From a virus, in IMG/VR virus record IMGVR_UViG_3300034082_002857, positions 1 to 48,539 of that record: 48,539 bases of DNA, one strand, 5' to 3'. Both the position numbers and the translations under genes were made by a program. The notes under the pieces were generated by a model. It saw nothing but the letters and a program-made list of their open reading frames with translations, searched no databases and was not told the DNA's origin. Position 1 is the first letter of the stretch; every line of letters begins with the position of its first letter. Below are positions 38,334-47,741 of the stretch, in pieces.

Positions 38334-39968
38334 TTATCCGTTAGGGTCTACTGGTGCGGGTATTTCCCACTTGAGCCCGGTTAGGAGTTCGCTTTGCAAA
38401 CCAAGAGTAACGACGCCGCCGCCACCGCCGCCGCCGCCCTTGCCGACAACGGGGGTGCCTAATTCCAAGGGGGGGAGTTTAACTATAGTGACTGTTTCGA
38501 CTGGTATTTCCTGCAAAGTAATGCTTACTTGAGCAGCGGAAATTAAAGAAGGGGTTGTTGCTAGGCCGGTTGTTTCATCAATAGTTCTGCGACCGGCAGT
38601 AATATTTAAATCTTGGATAACAAACTGGAGGCCTCTGGGTTGTTCGAATCTTGAACGAGCCATTTGTATTTGGAGAATGTCATCAAAACCTTCAAGGGTG
38701 ACAGGGAATTTATTTGTTGCCATCCTTCGTAGCATATTTAACTCGTTTGTTACACTGTTCATTAAGCCGTCAGAAACGGCAGTACCCTGAACAATAATTG
38801 TTCCATTTGCATTTTTGATACTTGGTATGTATTGTGCGGAAACAAGAAAATCCATAGAAACTTTCATTAATTTATATCCGGACCAGTCGACAAAAGAAGT
38901 ATTCATAGCGCGAGGAACTTCTTGCCACGCTGAACCTATGTCTGAGTATCGAATGTTTTGTGGGATATAAGGAAAAATGAATGTATCTGTAACTGTGCCT
39001 ATTACTTGGCCGCTATCTGTTAAATCTAGTTGTCTTTGTGTCATTCGTGGTTTGGTGCCAGCGGTTGAAAATGGAGGGGCATAGCCTTTTGGCATGCGGA
39101 CAACAATTTTTGTTTCTGGTTTCGGCGCTGGAGGGGGTTGTTTGAATCCGCTGAAGTCAAGCCCGGGTGGAAGATAATATCTTTTCCCGTCTGCTCCGAC
39201 GACCCATTTTCCGCCAGGTGGTTTACTGCCAATTGTTTTGGGCGGAGTAGGGTAACCTTGCCACCATGCTGCATCTTGCAAGTCACCACCACTAGGTGGT
39301 TGGTTCCCAATGGTTGTTCCGGAACCACTACCAGGGCCGAGAATACGGTCTACGGCATCGTCTGGTGACCCAGGATTTGTATTACTGCCATCACGACCAT
39401 CTCGTCCATCCCAACCAGGATTATTTCCACGTCCACCACCAACGGGGGGTGTATTGCTGTTTGGTGTTTGATTACTGTCTTTAAACGGGCCAATTTCTCG
39501 ATCATCAAGTATTGCATAATAATCTTTACTGCCCCGTGCATAAAATCTGAAAACAGGACCTGCTTTTGGCGAATTAGGGTTACTGCTTATTCTGTTTTTA
39601 TTGACATAGTCTCCGGCGAAGTATGCGGCAGTCATGGCGCGCGGGTTTGGTGGGAGTGTATCTCTCTTTCTCGGCATACCTACGAATGCGCCACTGTCAT
39701 AATATTCCCATAACTGTACTTTTGTCCAAATGTCTTTATTCGTATTATGAATCAATCCCCAATATTTTGTTGGTCGGAATATACGCTGCCCAAGCCCTTG
39801 TTCGAAATTATCTCCAGACTTTCCAAAATAGCCCGAGATAGTTGTTTTGAAACCTGCCGGTTTACCAGAAGAACTTTTAACTTTATCCCCACCATTAATA
39901 ACGAATATTCCATTTCCCTTTGCCTTATATGGGCCTTCGTTTTCAGTCCATAACCAAATATTCCCCAT
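38334..39968 (-). CDS. Tail assembly/baseplate protein with C-terminal hub-type domain, 544 aa
   Basis: The gene lies between the tape measure and the hub, where contractile phages carry a LysM-type tail assembly protein. The C-terminal 230 residues (VTDTFIFPYIPQNIRYSDIGSAW, then SGYKLMKVSMDFLVSAQYIP) match the end of such proteins in pattern. The middle (about 170-290) is a Pro/Gly-rich linker with repeated PPGG and GRDGRDG units. The N-terminal 165 residues are a Trp-rich domain (MGNIWLWTENEGPYK) that I do not recognise; it contains YYAILDDREIGPF. The first part may be a cell-wall-contact domain. Near the end a run of eight glycines occurs (GKGGGGGGGGVVTL). Confidence 0.6.
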   Translation of the reverse strand: MGNIWLWTENEGPYKAKGNGIFVINGGDKVKSSSGKPAGFKTTISGYFGKSGDNFEQGLGQRIFRPTKYWGLIHNTNKDIWTKVQLWEYYDSGAFVGMPRKRDTLPPNPRAMTAAYFAGDYVNKNRISSNPNSPKAGPVFRFYARGSKDYYAILDDREIGPFKDSNQTPNSNTPPVGGGRGNNPGWDGRDGRDGSNTNPGSPDDAVDRILGPGSGSGTTIGNQPPSGGDLQDAAWWQGYPTPPKTIGSKPPGGKWVVGADGKRYYLPPGLDFSGFKQPPPAPKPETKIVVRMPKGYAPPFSTAGTKPRMTQRQLDLTDSGQVIGTVTDTFIFPYIPQNIRYSDIGSAWQEVPRAMNTSFVDWSGYKLMKVSMDFLVSAQYIPSIKNANGTIIVQGTAVSDGLMNSVTNELNMLRRMATNKFPVTLEGFDDILQIQMARSRFEQPRGLQFVIQDLNITAGRRTIDETTGLATTPSLISAAQVSITLQEIPVETVTIVKLPPLELGTPVVGKGGGGGGGGVVTLGLQSELLTGLKWEIPAPVDPNG

Positions 39969-42900
39969 TAGTAAGTTCTTTCTTTGCTAATTTTTTCATT
40001 AACTTTAATTTTATGCATCACCATATTGGCTATTTCTTCAGGGTTAGAACCGGCACCATTAACAGTAATATTATATACGGGGGCTCCTGACGACTGAGAA
40101 CTAGTAGCACTCGTAATACCAGTTGCCATTGCGTACGCAGGCGACATTGAATCACCAATTCTAGGAACAACATGAAGATGCCTGTTTTGTGTATCACCAT
40201 GGAATTGAGCAAAGCCACCATCACGATTAACGGCATCACGATATGAAATCAAATTGTCGCCAACAAGATCATAGGCACGACCATTGACATGGTCTGAGTT
40301 GGATGATCCAAGAGCATAATCTCTATAACTTGATGTAATAACCCTATTGCCGGCCATACTGTTTAGTCTTTGATGAGAATCTAGTGTTTTTGACAAATTT
40401 GTTCCTGTATCACCAACAGTCGGTGCCATTGGGGTTTTTGTATCTGCGTCTTTCTGAGAAATGTTGACAGTTGGGCTACCCGGGAATAGGGCATACGGCG
40501 TACTTATTTCTGCGACTTCAGCCGACAACTTAAACCCTGCAGCGAAAGCATCCGATACTGCCTTATATGTCGCATCGGCTTGTGCGGCGATTGACGCATC
40601 TTTTGCTTCGAATGCTTTTGTTGCAAGATTTCCAAATTCTGCCGGCAATGTTGCTAGGAACGCCTGTAATTCTCCTTGTATTGCTGCTCTTTCTGTATCC
40701 GTAGTTGCTAAATCCATCCGGTCACCAAATCCACCAAGTTGTGTTGTGATACCAGATGCTAAATAAGCACCAAAGTCTCCCTGTGAAGCAAGGGCAGCAA
40801 CATTCCCACCAAAGTTTTTTGTAGTTTCTGGGTTGATAAATTGTAAGCCTGTTCGCGCAAGAGTAGATGTCAGCAATTCGGTTGATCCTTTAGACACCGC
40901 AACCCCACCTATATCCATCAACTGTTCCATCACTTGTTGATTTGGTCCATTGTCGTAGAATGCGCCTTCCCTACCACTCAAAGGAAATTGCTCACCATTG
41001 GGGCCATACTGGAATGCTGCTCCACCCCTTCTGAATTGATTCTGGAATTCTATTAGGCCGCGCAATTGCCCACCTGGTGTACCGGCATACATTGCGGGGA
41101 ACTGTTGCAACGCCGTTCCAAGAAAATCTTGAATATCTGCAGTTCCAAGAGTATTTGCTTGGGCCTTATCAAATACAGTACGTGCAGCCTCATCATAAAT
41201 TTTTGGAGCATTCGCGGCTTTTTGCGCCACATCAACAACATCGTACATACTGGCAAATGTTTCACCAATATAAGCATTTAGTTCTGCTGTATTATTTATT
41301 AATCCTGAAGTTAATTGAGTTATTGATGAATTAAAATCTACCGTAGCATCCATTAGGTTGAGTCCAGATTGACGTGCCAATTCAAAAATTTGGTTTGAGT
41401 CCATCCCAAATGCTTCCGTATATTGCCCCATGCGACTATCGTAAATATCGAAAGTTGATTGCGCGGCGTTTGCCATAAGTTTAAATGTGTCCGCACTTTC
41501 TTTAACAAACGCTTGCGGGTCGCCTCGCAGACGTTGCCTCTCTTCTGAAGTCATAGTTGCAAAAATCCCAGTTCCACTCAATGTCTGAGCATCTACTGCA
41601 CCTCTAATTTGTTCATCGCTCTGATTGACATATTGACCGAAATCTGCCGCCTTACTTGAATTCTGACTGATAATTGCTTTCAAGTTCTGTTCCGCGGTCG
41701 TACGAGCCATACCTGAAACCATCTGCGTCGACGTCGCCATAGCCGAAGAAACACCACCCAGCATCTCTGATTGAATGTTCAACGCCAAATTACGACCTGC
41801 ATCACGAGCAAGACGCACATCCTCCTTGCGCTTATTAATAGCGCCCATAATTCCGCCAGCAAGAGCACCAAGCACTGCACCGACGAGTGCACCAGGGAGA
41901 CTGCCAGTCATCATTCCTGCAGCAAAACCACCCATCGCTCCAGAAGCAGCGCCAAAACCACTACTGGTACTAGTTGCTGCAGCACCAAGACCACCGATAG
42001 CAATACCAGCCCCAGGGTTAAACATCGCCACTCCAGAACCGAGAGCCAAAGCACCCTTGGCAGATTCGGGAGCAATGCTAGAAAGAAGACCAAGTCCCAA
42101 AGTTGCCCCTATGCCTGTCGAAGCCCTATTATTGAAACCCTTAATACCTTTTGCTTCGTCGCCAGCAAATCTTGCGTACATCTCTGATGTTCGCTGAGCA
42201 CGTGGACCGTACTTCCCCATAAATTTTTTGTATCTAGATGGATCAACACCATCTACAGACTGCGCATATCCGGGTGTGTTTGGTGTTGCCATAGCCTTCC
42301 ACCACGCGCCATCCTTCATGCTCAGTTTGCGTCCACTGGCAGTCTCATAAATACCTCTATTATGCGGTCCACTAACATAACCTGGAGCAATCTCTCTGCC
42401 ACCGGCAGGAGTAACACCAGTACCAGTAGGAGCGCCACCACCAGTATTATCAATACCAACCTGTGATCTCATGCCTTGCTGACGAAGGGGAGACATTGCC
42501 CCCGCCTGAGACCCCGGCGGAATAGGTATACCATAGAGTCCGCGTGCCTGAAGTTGATTGACTGCCATCGGATAACCATTAATGCTACGAGCACCGCCAC
42601 CACCAGCAATACCACCACCACCAATACCTCCGCCGCCACCGGTCCTACTAGCCATACCGCCACCCGGACCATCAACATTAACAACACCAGCATTAACATT
42701 CATTAACTGAGTTTTCTGCATCTTCGCATAATCAGGAACAACACCACCAATAGTTTTCTTCATACCACGACCAGCAGCCATCAAGCCGCCCGCCAAACCA
42801 AAAGCACCAGCAGGACTATCAACACCAGCAATTTGCCTAACTGCATTGAGAACATCATTGAATATACGGAAAAGTTTTGTAGCCCCCTCAACCGCATCAT

Positions 42901-44326
42901 TAATAAACGGTAACGCCTGAACAAAAATTTCACGAGTAGCACCAGCAAACCGACCAAACTCAGTAATAAATGCACCAACACGCGTACCAAACTCTTCAAA
43001 CGCTTGCTTATTATTAAGAATCAAATTACGAGTATTATCCATCGCACTACCGAACTCACTAAACAACGGTTGCAAAGCATTCTTGATCATGTTCTCAATA
43101 ACTCTGGCGGCATCAATAAAAGGACGAGTCCTATCTAAAACATCATTCCAACCATTTCTAAAATCACTCCACCAACTACTAATACCCTTCAACATCCCCT
43201 CAGCCTTAGGGAGATAATTGTTGATCATCTTGGCAAAACCATCAGCCAATTTTGCAAAACCGCTAGTAAGACCATCCATCATGGAACCCTTACCAAAAGT
43301 AGTAATAGTCCCAGTGACCTGAATCAAAGTACGTCTAATAGTATGTTGAATTTCACTCAACGCATCTTTTGAAGGCCCCAAGAATATTTGACCGAAATCA
43401 GCAAAGTCAGCCTTAATAATATTCATTGCTTTCTTAAAGCGACCGATAAGAGTATCGTTGACAGCAGCGAACTGACCATTCACGCCACCTATGACGGACA
43501 ATGTTCCATCAAGGATCGCACCTTTTAATTCAGCAACAGTATCAATGCCCTTGGTCTTTGCTTCCTTAAGAGCATTCTCCATTGCAGGACCAAGGTCCTT
43601 GGCAGATGCAGTAATCTGAGCAAAAGTAGCCTTAGGGTCTTGAAGCATCCCAACCAAAGCACCAACAGCCTGCGCCCCCTGAGCAACATCTTGACCAGCA
43701 GCACCAAAATCCATCAAACTTTTAACAAGAGCCTGAGAAGACTGTGTATAGACGCCCTTTTTTGATATTTCGGAATAAATAGAATTTAAATCTTTAGCAC
43801 TCAAGCCTGCAAGGTCAGTATCGCGAGCCATGGCGCGCATTTCTTGACGAACCTGATTCATTCCAGAACCAAATTCGTTTTTGCCCATCTTCTTATAGGC
43901 AAACATTGCGGCTTGATTTTCCCTGATGGCGGCGGCTGCAGTTCCAGCAGCGACGGCGATGGAGGCTAGTCCGGCTGCAACACCTTTTGCTATATATCGG
44001 AATGCTTTCATTGCTGCATTACCAAGAACAAACGCTCCGTGGACACCAACCATAGCGGCAGCAAGCGCACCAAGTTGTACTGCAGCAAATTTTGCTGACA
44101 TACCCACGAATTTGGTGAGGGCGCCACCCATCATCTTGACCATTTTGTCGACTCCGTCAAAATGTTTTTTCCATTTCATGTCCATGCTGTCGAGGTTGGC
44201 AGTGACACGATTTTTTAGCAGGGTGACGTGGTCGTTGAGACCATTTATTTCACGTTTGAGTTTACGGAGTTGTTGTTCACCGTGGACTTTAACTTTGACT
44301 ACAAGTCCAACTTTATCCTCTGCCAT
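39968..44326 (-). CDS. Tape measure protein with C-terminal M15 peptidase domain, 1452 aa
   Basis: Tape measures set tail length and are ejected with the DNA. This one starts with a coiled coil (QQLRKLKREINGLNDHVTLL), has long Ala/Gly hydrophobic spans (about 68-140 and 730-810), and a large helical body. Near the end, residues 1313-1392 form an M15-type peptidase: TSSYRDY supplies an Arg near the active site, SDHVNGRAYDL gives His1346 and Asp1353, and NRHLHVVP gives His1385. All three zinc ligands are present, so the domain could cut host peptidoglycan during DNA entry. The last 40 residues are a different small domain (VYNITVNGAGSNPEEIANMV), which is typical of tape measure ends. The start has a GGGAG ribosome site and follows the frameshift product by 27 bases. 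Confidence 0.92.
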   Translation of the reverse strand: MAEDKVGLVVKVKVHGEQQLRKLKREINGLNDHVTLLKNRVTANLDSMDMKWKKHFDGVDKMVKMMGGALTKFVGMSAKFAAVQLGALAAAMVGVHGAFVLGNAAMKAFRYIAKGVAAGLASIAVAAGTAAAAIRENQAAMFAYKKMGKNEFGSGMNQVRQEMRAMARDTDLAGLSAKDLNSIYSEISKKGVYTQSSQALVKSLMDFGAAGQDVAQGAQAVGALVGMLQDPKATFAQITASAKDLGPAMENALKEAKTKGIDTVAELKGAILDGTLSVIGGVNGQFAAVNDTLIGRFKKAMNIIKADFADFGQIFLGPSKDALSEIQHTIRRTLIQVTGTITTFGKGSMMDGLTSGFAKLADGFAKMINNYLPKAEGMLKGISSWWSDFRNGWNDVLDRTRPFIDAARVIENMIKNALQPLFSEFGSAMDNTRNLILNNKQAFEEFGTRVGAFITEFGRFAGATREIFVQALPFINDAVEGATKLFRIFNDVLNAVRQIAGVDSPAGAFGLAGGLMAAGRGMKKTIGGVVPDYAKMQKTQLMNVNAGVVNVDGPGGGMASRTGGGGGIGGGGIAGGGGARSINGYPMAVNQLQARGLYGIPIPPGSQAGAMSPLRQQGMRSQVGIDNTGGGAPTGTGVTPAGGREIAPGYVSGPHNRGIYETASGRKLSMKDGAWWKAMATPNTPGYAQSVDGVDPSRYKKFMGKYGPRAQRTSEMYARFAGDEAKGIKGFNNRASTGIGATLGLGLLSSIAPESAKGALALGSGVAMFNPGAGIAIGGLGAAATSTSSGFGAASGAMGGFAAGMMTGSLPGALVGAVLGALAGGIMGAINKRKEDVRLARDAGRNLALNIQSEMLGGVSSAMATSTQMVSGMARTTAEQNLKAIISQNSSKAADFGQYVNQSDEQIRGAVDAQTLSGTGIFATMTSEERQRLRGDPQAFVKESADTFKLMANAAQSTFDIYDSRMGQYTEAFGMDSNQIFELARQSGLNLMDATVDFNSSITQLTSGLINNTAELNAYIGETFASMYDVVDVAQKAANAPKIYDEAARTVFDKAQANTLGTADIQDFLGTALQQFPAMYAGTPGGQLRGLIEFQNQFRRGGAAFQYGPNGEQFPLSGREGAFYDNGPNQQVMEQLMDIGGVAVSKGSTELLTSTLARTGLQFINPETTKNFGGNVAALASQGDFGAYLASGITTQLGGFGDRMDLATTDTERAAIQGELQAFLATLPAEFGNLATKAFEAKDASIAAQADATYKAVSDAFAAGFKLSAEVAEISTPYALFPGSPTVNISQKDADTKTPMAPTVGDTGTNLSKTLDSHQRLNSMAGNRVITSSYRDYALGSSNSDHVNGRAYDLVGDNLISYRDAVNRDGGFAQFHGDTQNRHLHVVPRIGDSMSPAYAMATGITSATSSQSSGAPVYNITVNGAGSNPEEIANMVMHKIKVNEKISKERTY

Positions 44327-44353
44327 TATTGCTCCCGGGAATCCGTATAACTA

Positions 44354-44566
44354 TTAACGAGGATTCCGTTTTTTCATTTCTCGGTCGCGATCCTCATTAT
44401 CCTGCTGTATTACTTTAGCACAAGCAAGCAATATCATCCATTCGTCTTCATCGAGACGAAGGAGGTCTAAAGGATTACTACCCCAGAGTTCACCGAGGCG
44501 AGCGGCGCTTATAACCGAAGGGTCGTCAACTAGTTCTTCGAAGACGACATCGTAGGGTCCACGGCA
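44354..44566 (-). CDS. Tail assembly chaperone C-terminal part made by -1 frameshift (gpGT)
   Basis: This frame has no ATG, GTG or TTG near its start and is open from 44566 to a TAA at 44356-44354. It overlaps the end of the tail assembly chaperone gene in the -1 frame. The 70 encoded residues (EELVDDPSVISAARLGELWG then DEDEWMILLACAKVIQQDNE) are acidic and helical, just like the gpT part of gpG-gpGT pairs between the tube and tape-measure genes. Ribosomes slipping back by one base before the TAG at 44532-44530 would join the two. The only easy slip I see is CCT to CCC at GGACCCT, a weak candidate. Positions and lengths match the conserved arrangement of this pair. Confidence 0.75.
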   Translation of the reverse strand, partial: CRGPYDVVFEELVDDPSVISAARLGELWGSNPLDLLRLDEDEWMILLACAKVIQQDNEDRDREMKKRNPR

Positions 44567-45069
44567 TCAACGGTATCCGAATACCCAGCAGCGTCCAAAA
44601 TAGTCAGAGCAGCAGCCTCAATGTGTGGATCGACACCAAAAAACTCGCGAACAGCGTCAGGGACAGGTCGTGTCGTATCGGTCATCTTAAGAACTTCTCT
44701 GGAAGCAAAGTTAAGACCATGACCGTCTTCATCAAAGACTTCTTCGCCGTCAATGAGAATACCGTCGGTTGTGTGTCCAACTAGATAGCAAGCAAACTTG
44801 CTGGCATCCATTCCGGCCTTAGTGTCTTCACCAGAATTACGGCGCCAGGCCTTCATCTGCTGTTGGGTAATGTTCGGGCGAATGCGTAACTGCACGCCAG
44901 GACGTTCCGGAACATTAATTACAATATGAGCACGCTCAACCTTTTTGGCGATGGTCTCCTTCAATCTCTGAAGAGGAGATGTTTCGATAGCAGATTCTCC
45001 AGCAGACTTAGATGCCTTGCTGGTCTTTTGCGGCTCTGTAGTTTCTTCTGTGTATAGGGGTTCTGTCAT
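44530..45069 (-). CDS. Tail assembly chaperone (gpG-like), 179 aa
   Basis: The gene lies between the tail tube and the tape measure, the standard place for this chaperone, which coats the tape measure before tube assembly. The sequence has a Ser/Thr-rich start, then a helical part with VINVPERPGVQLRIRPNITQ, QMKAWRRNSGEDT and FACYLVGHTTDGI. The end (MSSSKN) is truncated by a TAG; the conserved extension continues in the -1 frame (44354-44566). Both short and long forms are needed in phages that use this arrangement. The function is inferred mainly from place and frameshift pattern, since the family's sequences vary widely. Confidence 0.8.
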   Translation of the reverse strand: MTEPLYTEETTEPQKTSKASKSAGESAIETSPLQRLKETIAKKVERAHIVINVPERPGVQLRIRPNITQQQMKAWRRNSGEDTKAGMDASKFACYLVGHTTDGILIDGEEVFDEDGHGLNFASREVLKMTDTTRPVPDAVREFFGVDPHIEAAALTILDAAGYSDTVDAVDPTMSSSKN

Positions 45070-45132
45070 GATTGAAAACCTAGCACAGCAATTCCTGTAG
45101 TAGTGGAACTACGAAAATTATTATCAGGATGA

Positions 45133-45621
45133 CTACGGCGTTGGTTTGGCTGGCGTGCTGACGCTCTGCACAGAGAACGTCATAGAGAACATGGCGGGAG
45201 CGCCAGATGAGGCATCACCGTCTGGCTCCGACAATGCTACCAAGAGGGCGTTTGTGTACTGTCGGTCACTGCCCCTGACCTGAATGTCACAGTCATATAC
45301 TGAAATGTTGATGTCATAAAAAGCGCGACCGACTCTCTGGCGCAGTACGTTGATTTTTGCTGCAATATTGCTATCATCCTCAGTTATGCCGTCATCTGCA
45401 CTGTCATCATAATAGGCAGTGAGCGAAATATCGCCGATTTCTGCTGGAGCGCAAAGTAGGCTGGGGAACATTGATCCACCGTCGTAGACTTTTTCCACAG
45501 ATGCAGTGATTTCTCCACCAGAAACCTGAGGGAACCTAAAGTCGGTCCACTTGGGACTAGTTGTGCCAGCCTTCGGGGTGATGGTCGCTACTATTTGCCT
45601 TGCAGAAACTTTTGATGCCAT
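45133..45621 (-). CDS. Tail tube protein, 162 aa
   Basis: This is the gene after the sheath, in the order sheath-tube that is fixed in contractile tails. The protein has a beta-barrel pattern of strands (GEITASVEKVYDGG, DISLTAYYDD, FYDINISVYDCDI, NALLVALSEPDGD) and a length typical for gp19/FII-like tubes. Of two ATGs, the one at 45621 is seven bases from AGGAG, while that at 45627 is only one base from it, so I use 45621. It would form the inner tube of stacked hexamers. Confidence 0.8.
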   Translation of the reverse strand: MASKVSARQIVATITPKAGTTSPKWTDFRFPQVSGGEITASVEKVYDGGSMFPSLLCAPAEIGDISLTAYYDDSADDGITEDDSNIAAKINVLRQRVGRAFYDINISVYDCDIQVRGSDRQYTNALLVALSEPDGDASSGAPAMFSMTFSVQSVSTPAKPTP

Positions 45622-45647
45622 GAGCATTCTCCTCTATGAATTTATTT

Positions 45648-47171
45648 TCAGACTACCGAAGCCGTAAGGCTTGATTTAATAATATCAACTTGAATAGAGT
45701 CGCCGATTCCAGTAACACGGAGTCCAACACGAGCCGTCACTGTTCCATTAACCAAATTGGCGAGTGGGTTAATGCTTGAATCGCATATGACCGTGTATCC
45801 ATAGTCGATTTGACGTCCATTATTGTCAAATGCTGGATAAATGGCGCCAATTGTGCGCAATTCTTCCATAATTGACTGAAGACGCTGCTTGATTGAAACA
45901 AACAGTGCATTTCGTGCATCGATTGGTCGGAACAAGACGTCTTCAAGACTGCGGTACGATTCAACAACAACATGGTTCAAAACGTCCTGTGACGTAATGT
46001 AACGGAAGTTTGGCAAGTCTCCAGAACATGAACGTGCACCATAAATACGGATAGTGTTGTTAATAATACGAATCGCATTAATTGATTCGGCATCAAGACT
46101 GTCACCCAAAGTTGAACCAATAGCAAATTCAATACCATTAACAAATCGTGCGGTACTTGTTACACCAGCACCAGGCTGGTGGGGTCCAACGTTATTGTGT
46201 GCTCGTGCTCGTGCGCCAGCAGCATAGCCGACCGGCGGAATTAATCTATTGACTCCGAGCGTACCTGTCGGTACGTAAACCCATGGGGCAAAAAATGCTA
46301 CATGTTCAGCATTGTCGCTTCCTTGGATTCCTTGAGTGATAGAGATGAGATCGTCGTAGTCTCCGGATGCCGAGGCGTCGTTGGGGTCTGTTCCTGCGTC
46401 TGCGTAGAGGAAGGCTAGACGGTTCATTGAGTTTGCGTGGGCGATGAGTTCGTCGTTAATCCCTGTTGACTCTGGGCAGGCGACGACGCCTGTTCCGTAT
46501 GAGTCAAGGAACAAGTCCAATGCGTCGACGAGGTCGGAGTCGGCGACTGCCGTTCCGGCGGTACCATCGACGTCCGAACTGTCACCAAAATATTTCTCAG
46601 CGGCTGCACTTGCTAACTCAGTTGTTTCTTTTCCGGCAACAACTTGTGCGGTGCACAAAAGGCTAGCAACGGGATGAACGTTAATTTTTCCGGCGATCTG
46701 CTGGTTGGTCGTACAGTTTCCTGTAGACATTATTAGTGTTCCGCCCTTGTATATTTTGACTACTGCAGTGCTGGCTGCGGTGCCTGCTGTAACAACTGCT
46801 GACAATCTTTCAGCACCGCCAGCGGCAGATGACCATGTTCCTCCACCAACTGCGATAAGGGTAATGACTGTGGCCGAATTCGAGTTGTTTTTAAGGGAAA
46901 GTCGTCCTGCTACCGAATCTGAAGCGAGAGCGCGAGCGACATAGCATTGCGAGCCGCCTTCTTCGAAGAAAGTTTCAACGGTCGAATACAGGTAGTTCCC
47001 ATTGACGTATCCACCATAATGGAGTTCGAATTGTTCCATTCCGGTGATTAGTGTGGCCACGTCGGTGGGTCCGCGGAAGGCTTTTCCTACAAAAAATGCT
47101 TGTGATGACTCGCGTACGGTTGTCGTTGTGGGACCTGTTCGTACAGCGGTACTAATGTTAATTCCGGGCAT
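45648..47171 (-). CDS. Tail sheath protein, 507 aa
   Basis: The contractile sheath is recognised by its start and C-terminal domain. MPGINISTAVRTGPTTT and SQAFFVGKAFRGPTDVATLI at the N-terminus are the linker and first domain. IRIYGARSCS, then YRSLEDVLFRPIDARNALFVSIKQRLQSIMEEL, is the conserved sheath core. VGLRVTGIGDSIQVDIIKSS at the end is the strand that hands over to the next subunit. Length is usual. It shows the tail is contractile, so the phage is a myovirus. A recurring TACAAT hexamer lies 55 bases upstream. Confidence 0.93.
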   Translation of the reverse strand: MPGINISTAVRTGPTTTTVRESSQAFFVGKAFRGPTDVATLITGMEQFELHYGGYVNGNYLYSTVETFFEEGGSQCYVARALASDSVAGRLSLKNNSNSATVITLIAVGGGTWSSAAGGAERLSAVVTAGTAASTAVVKIYKGGTLIMSTGNCTTNQQIAGKINVHPVASLLCTAQVVAGKETTELASAAAEKYFGDSSDVDGTAGTAVADSDLVDALDLFLDSYGTGVVACPESTGINDELIAHANSMNRLAFLYADAGTDPNDASASGDYDDLISITQGIQGSDNAEHVAFFAPWVYVPTGTLGVNRLIPPVGYAAGARARAHNNVGPHQPGAGVTSTARFVNGIEFAIGSTLGDSLDAESINAIRIINNTIRIYGARSCSGDLPNFRYITSQDVLNHVVVESYRSLEDVLFRPIDARNALFVSIKQRLQSIMEELRTIGAIYPAFDNNGRQIDYGYTVICDSSINPLANLVNGTVTARVGLRVTGIGDSIQVDIIKSSLTASVV

Positions 47172-47225
47172 AGGACCTTCCTACCTCATCGCTCAGACCG
47201 GCTGAAAATACTGCCAGTACTTTGT

Positions 47226-47231
47226 ATTGTA
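47226..47231 (-). promoter_or_regulatory. Possible -10 element upstream of sheath gene
   Basis: On the minus strand the hexamer TACAAT lies in the 112-base gap between the gene at 47284-47709 and the sheath gene, the longest gap in the late region. A TTAGAG 16 bases upstream of it is only a weak -35 match. The same hexamer occurs before the genes starting at 29987, 11011 and 7801. The gap is otherwise without a gene and I see no terminator in it. Confidence 0.3.
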
Positions 47232-47283
47232 TCTAATTATTAGTGTTCTCTAATGTAACTGCAGAGTAAAACTTTTATCGTAT

Positions 47284-47709
47284 TTATATGTTCTTGCTGG
47301 TTTCTGGTGTTTCTTCTGCTGTTGTTTGTTCTTCGGTTGCTTCTTGTTCCTGCGGTTGGGGTGTTTCGGTTGCTGCGGGAATTTCTTCTGCTTCAGTGTT
47401 TTCTTGGCTTATTGCTTCTGATTCTGTTGTTTTCTTTTTCTTTTGTTTGGTTGCTTCTGTGGTTTCTGGGGTTTCTGCGGTGTTTTCTGCAGCGTAAATT
47501 GCGTTTGCTACAAGTTTTGCGAAACCTTTTCGTAGATAGCGTTCAAGGTTTGAGTTAATTTCTGATACCGCAAATTTTTCGCCTGACATTACGTGGTTGC
47601 CAAAAATGTTTAAATTTGTGTTTGCCAAATTAACGTATACATTCATGCCTTTGGACGTAAAGTCAACAAAATCTGTGTCATTTGCGACTCTGAAAAATGA
47701 GTTATTCAT
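47284..47709 (-). CDS. Small virion protein with disordered acidic tail, 141 aa
   Basis: Residues 1-70 form a beta-rich fold (FFRVANDTDFVDFTSKGMNV) followed by a helix with LRKGFAKLVANAI. Residues 75-141 are low complexity, mostly Glu, Thr, Ala and Pro (ETPETTEATKQ) with a KKKK stretch and no hydrophobic residues, so disordered. It lies between the tail terminator and the sheath. The ordered part may bind the head-tail connector or sheath, but I do not recognise the family. Confidence 0.6.
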   Translation of the reverse strand: MNNSFFRVANDTDFVDFTSKGMNVYVNLANTNLNIFGNHVMSGEKFAVSEINSNLERYLRKGFAKLVANAIYAAENTAETPETTEATKQKKKKTTESEAISQENTEAEEIPAATETPQPQEQEATEEQTTAEETPETSKNI

Positions 47710-47741
47710 ATAAAACCTCTTAGTTTCTAGTAAATAATAGC

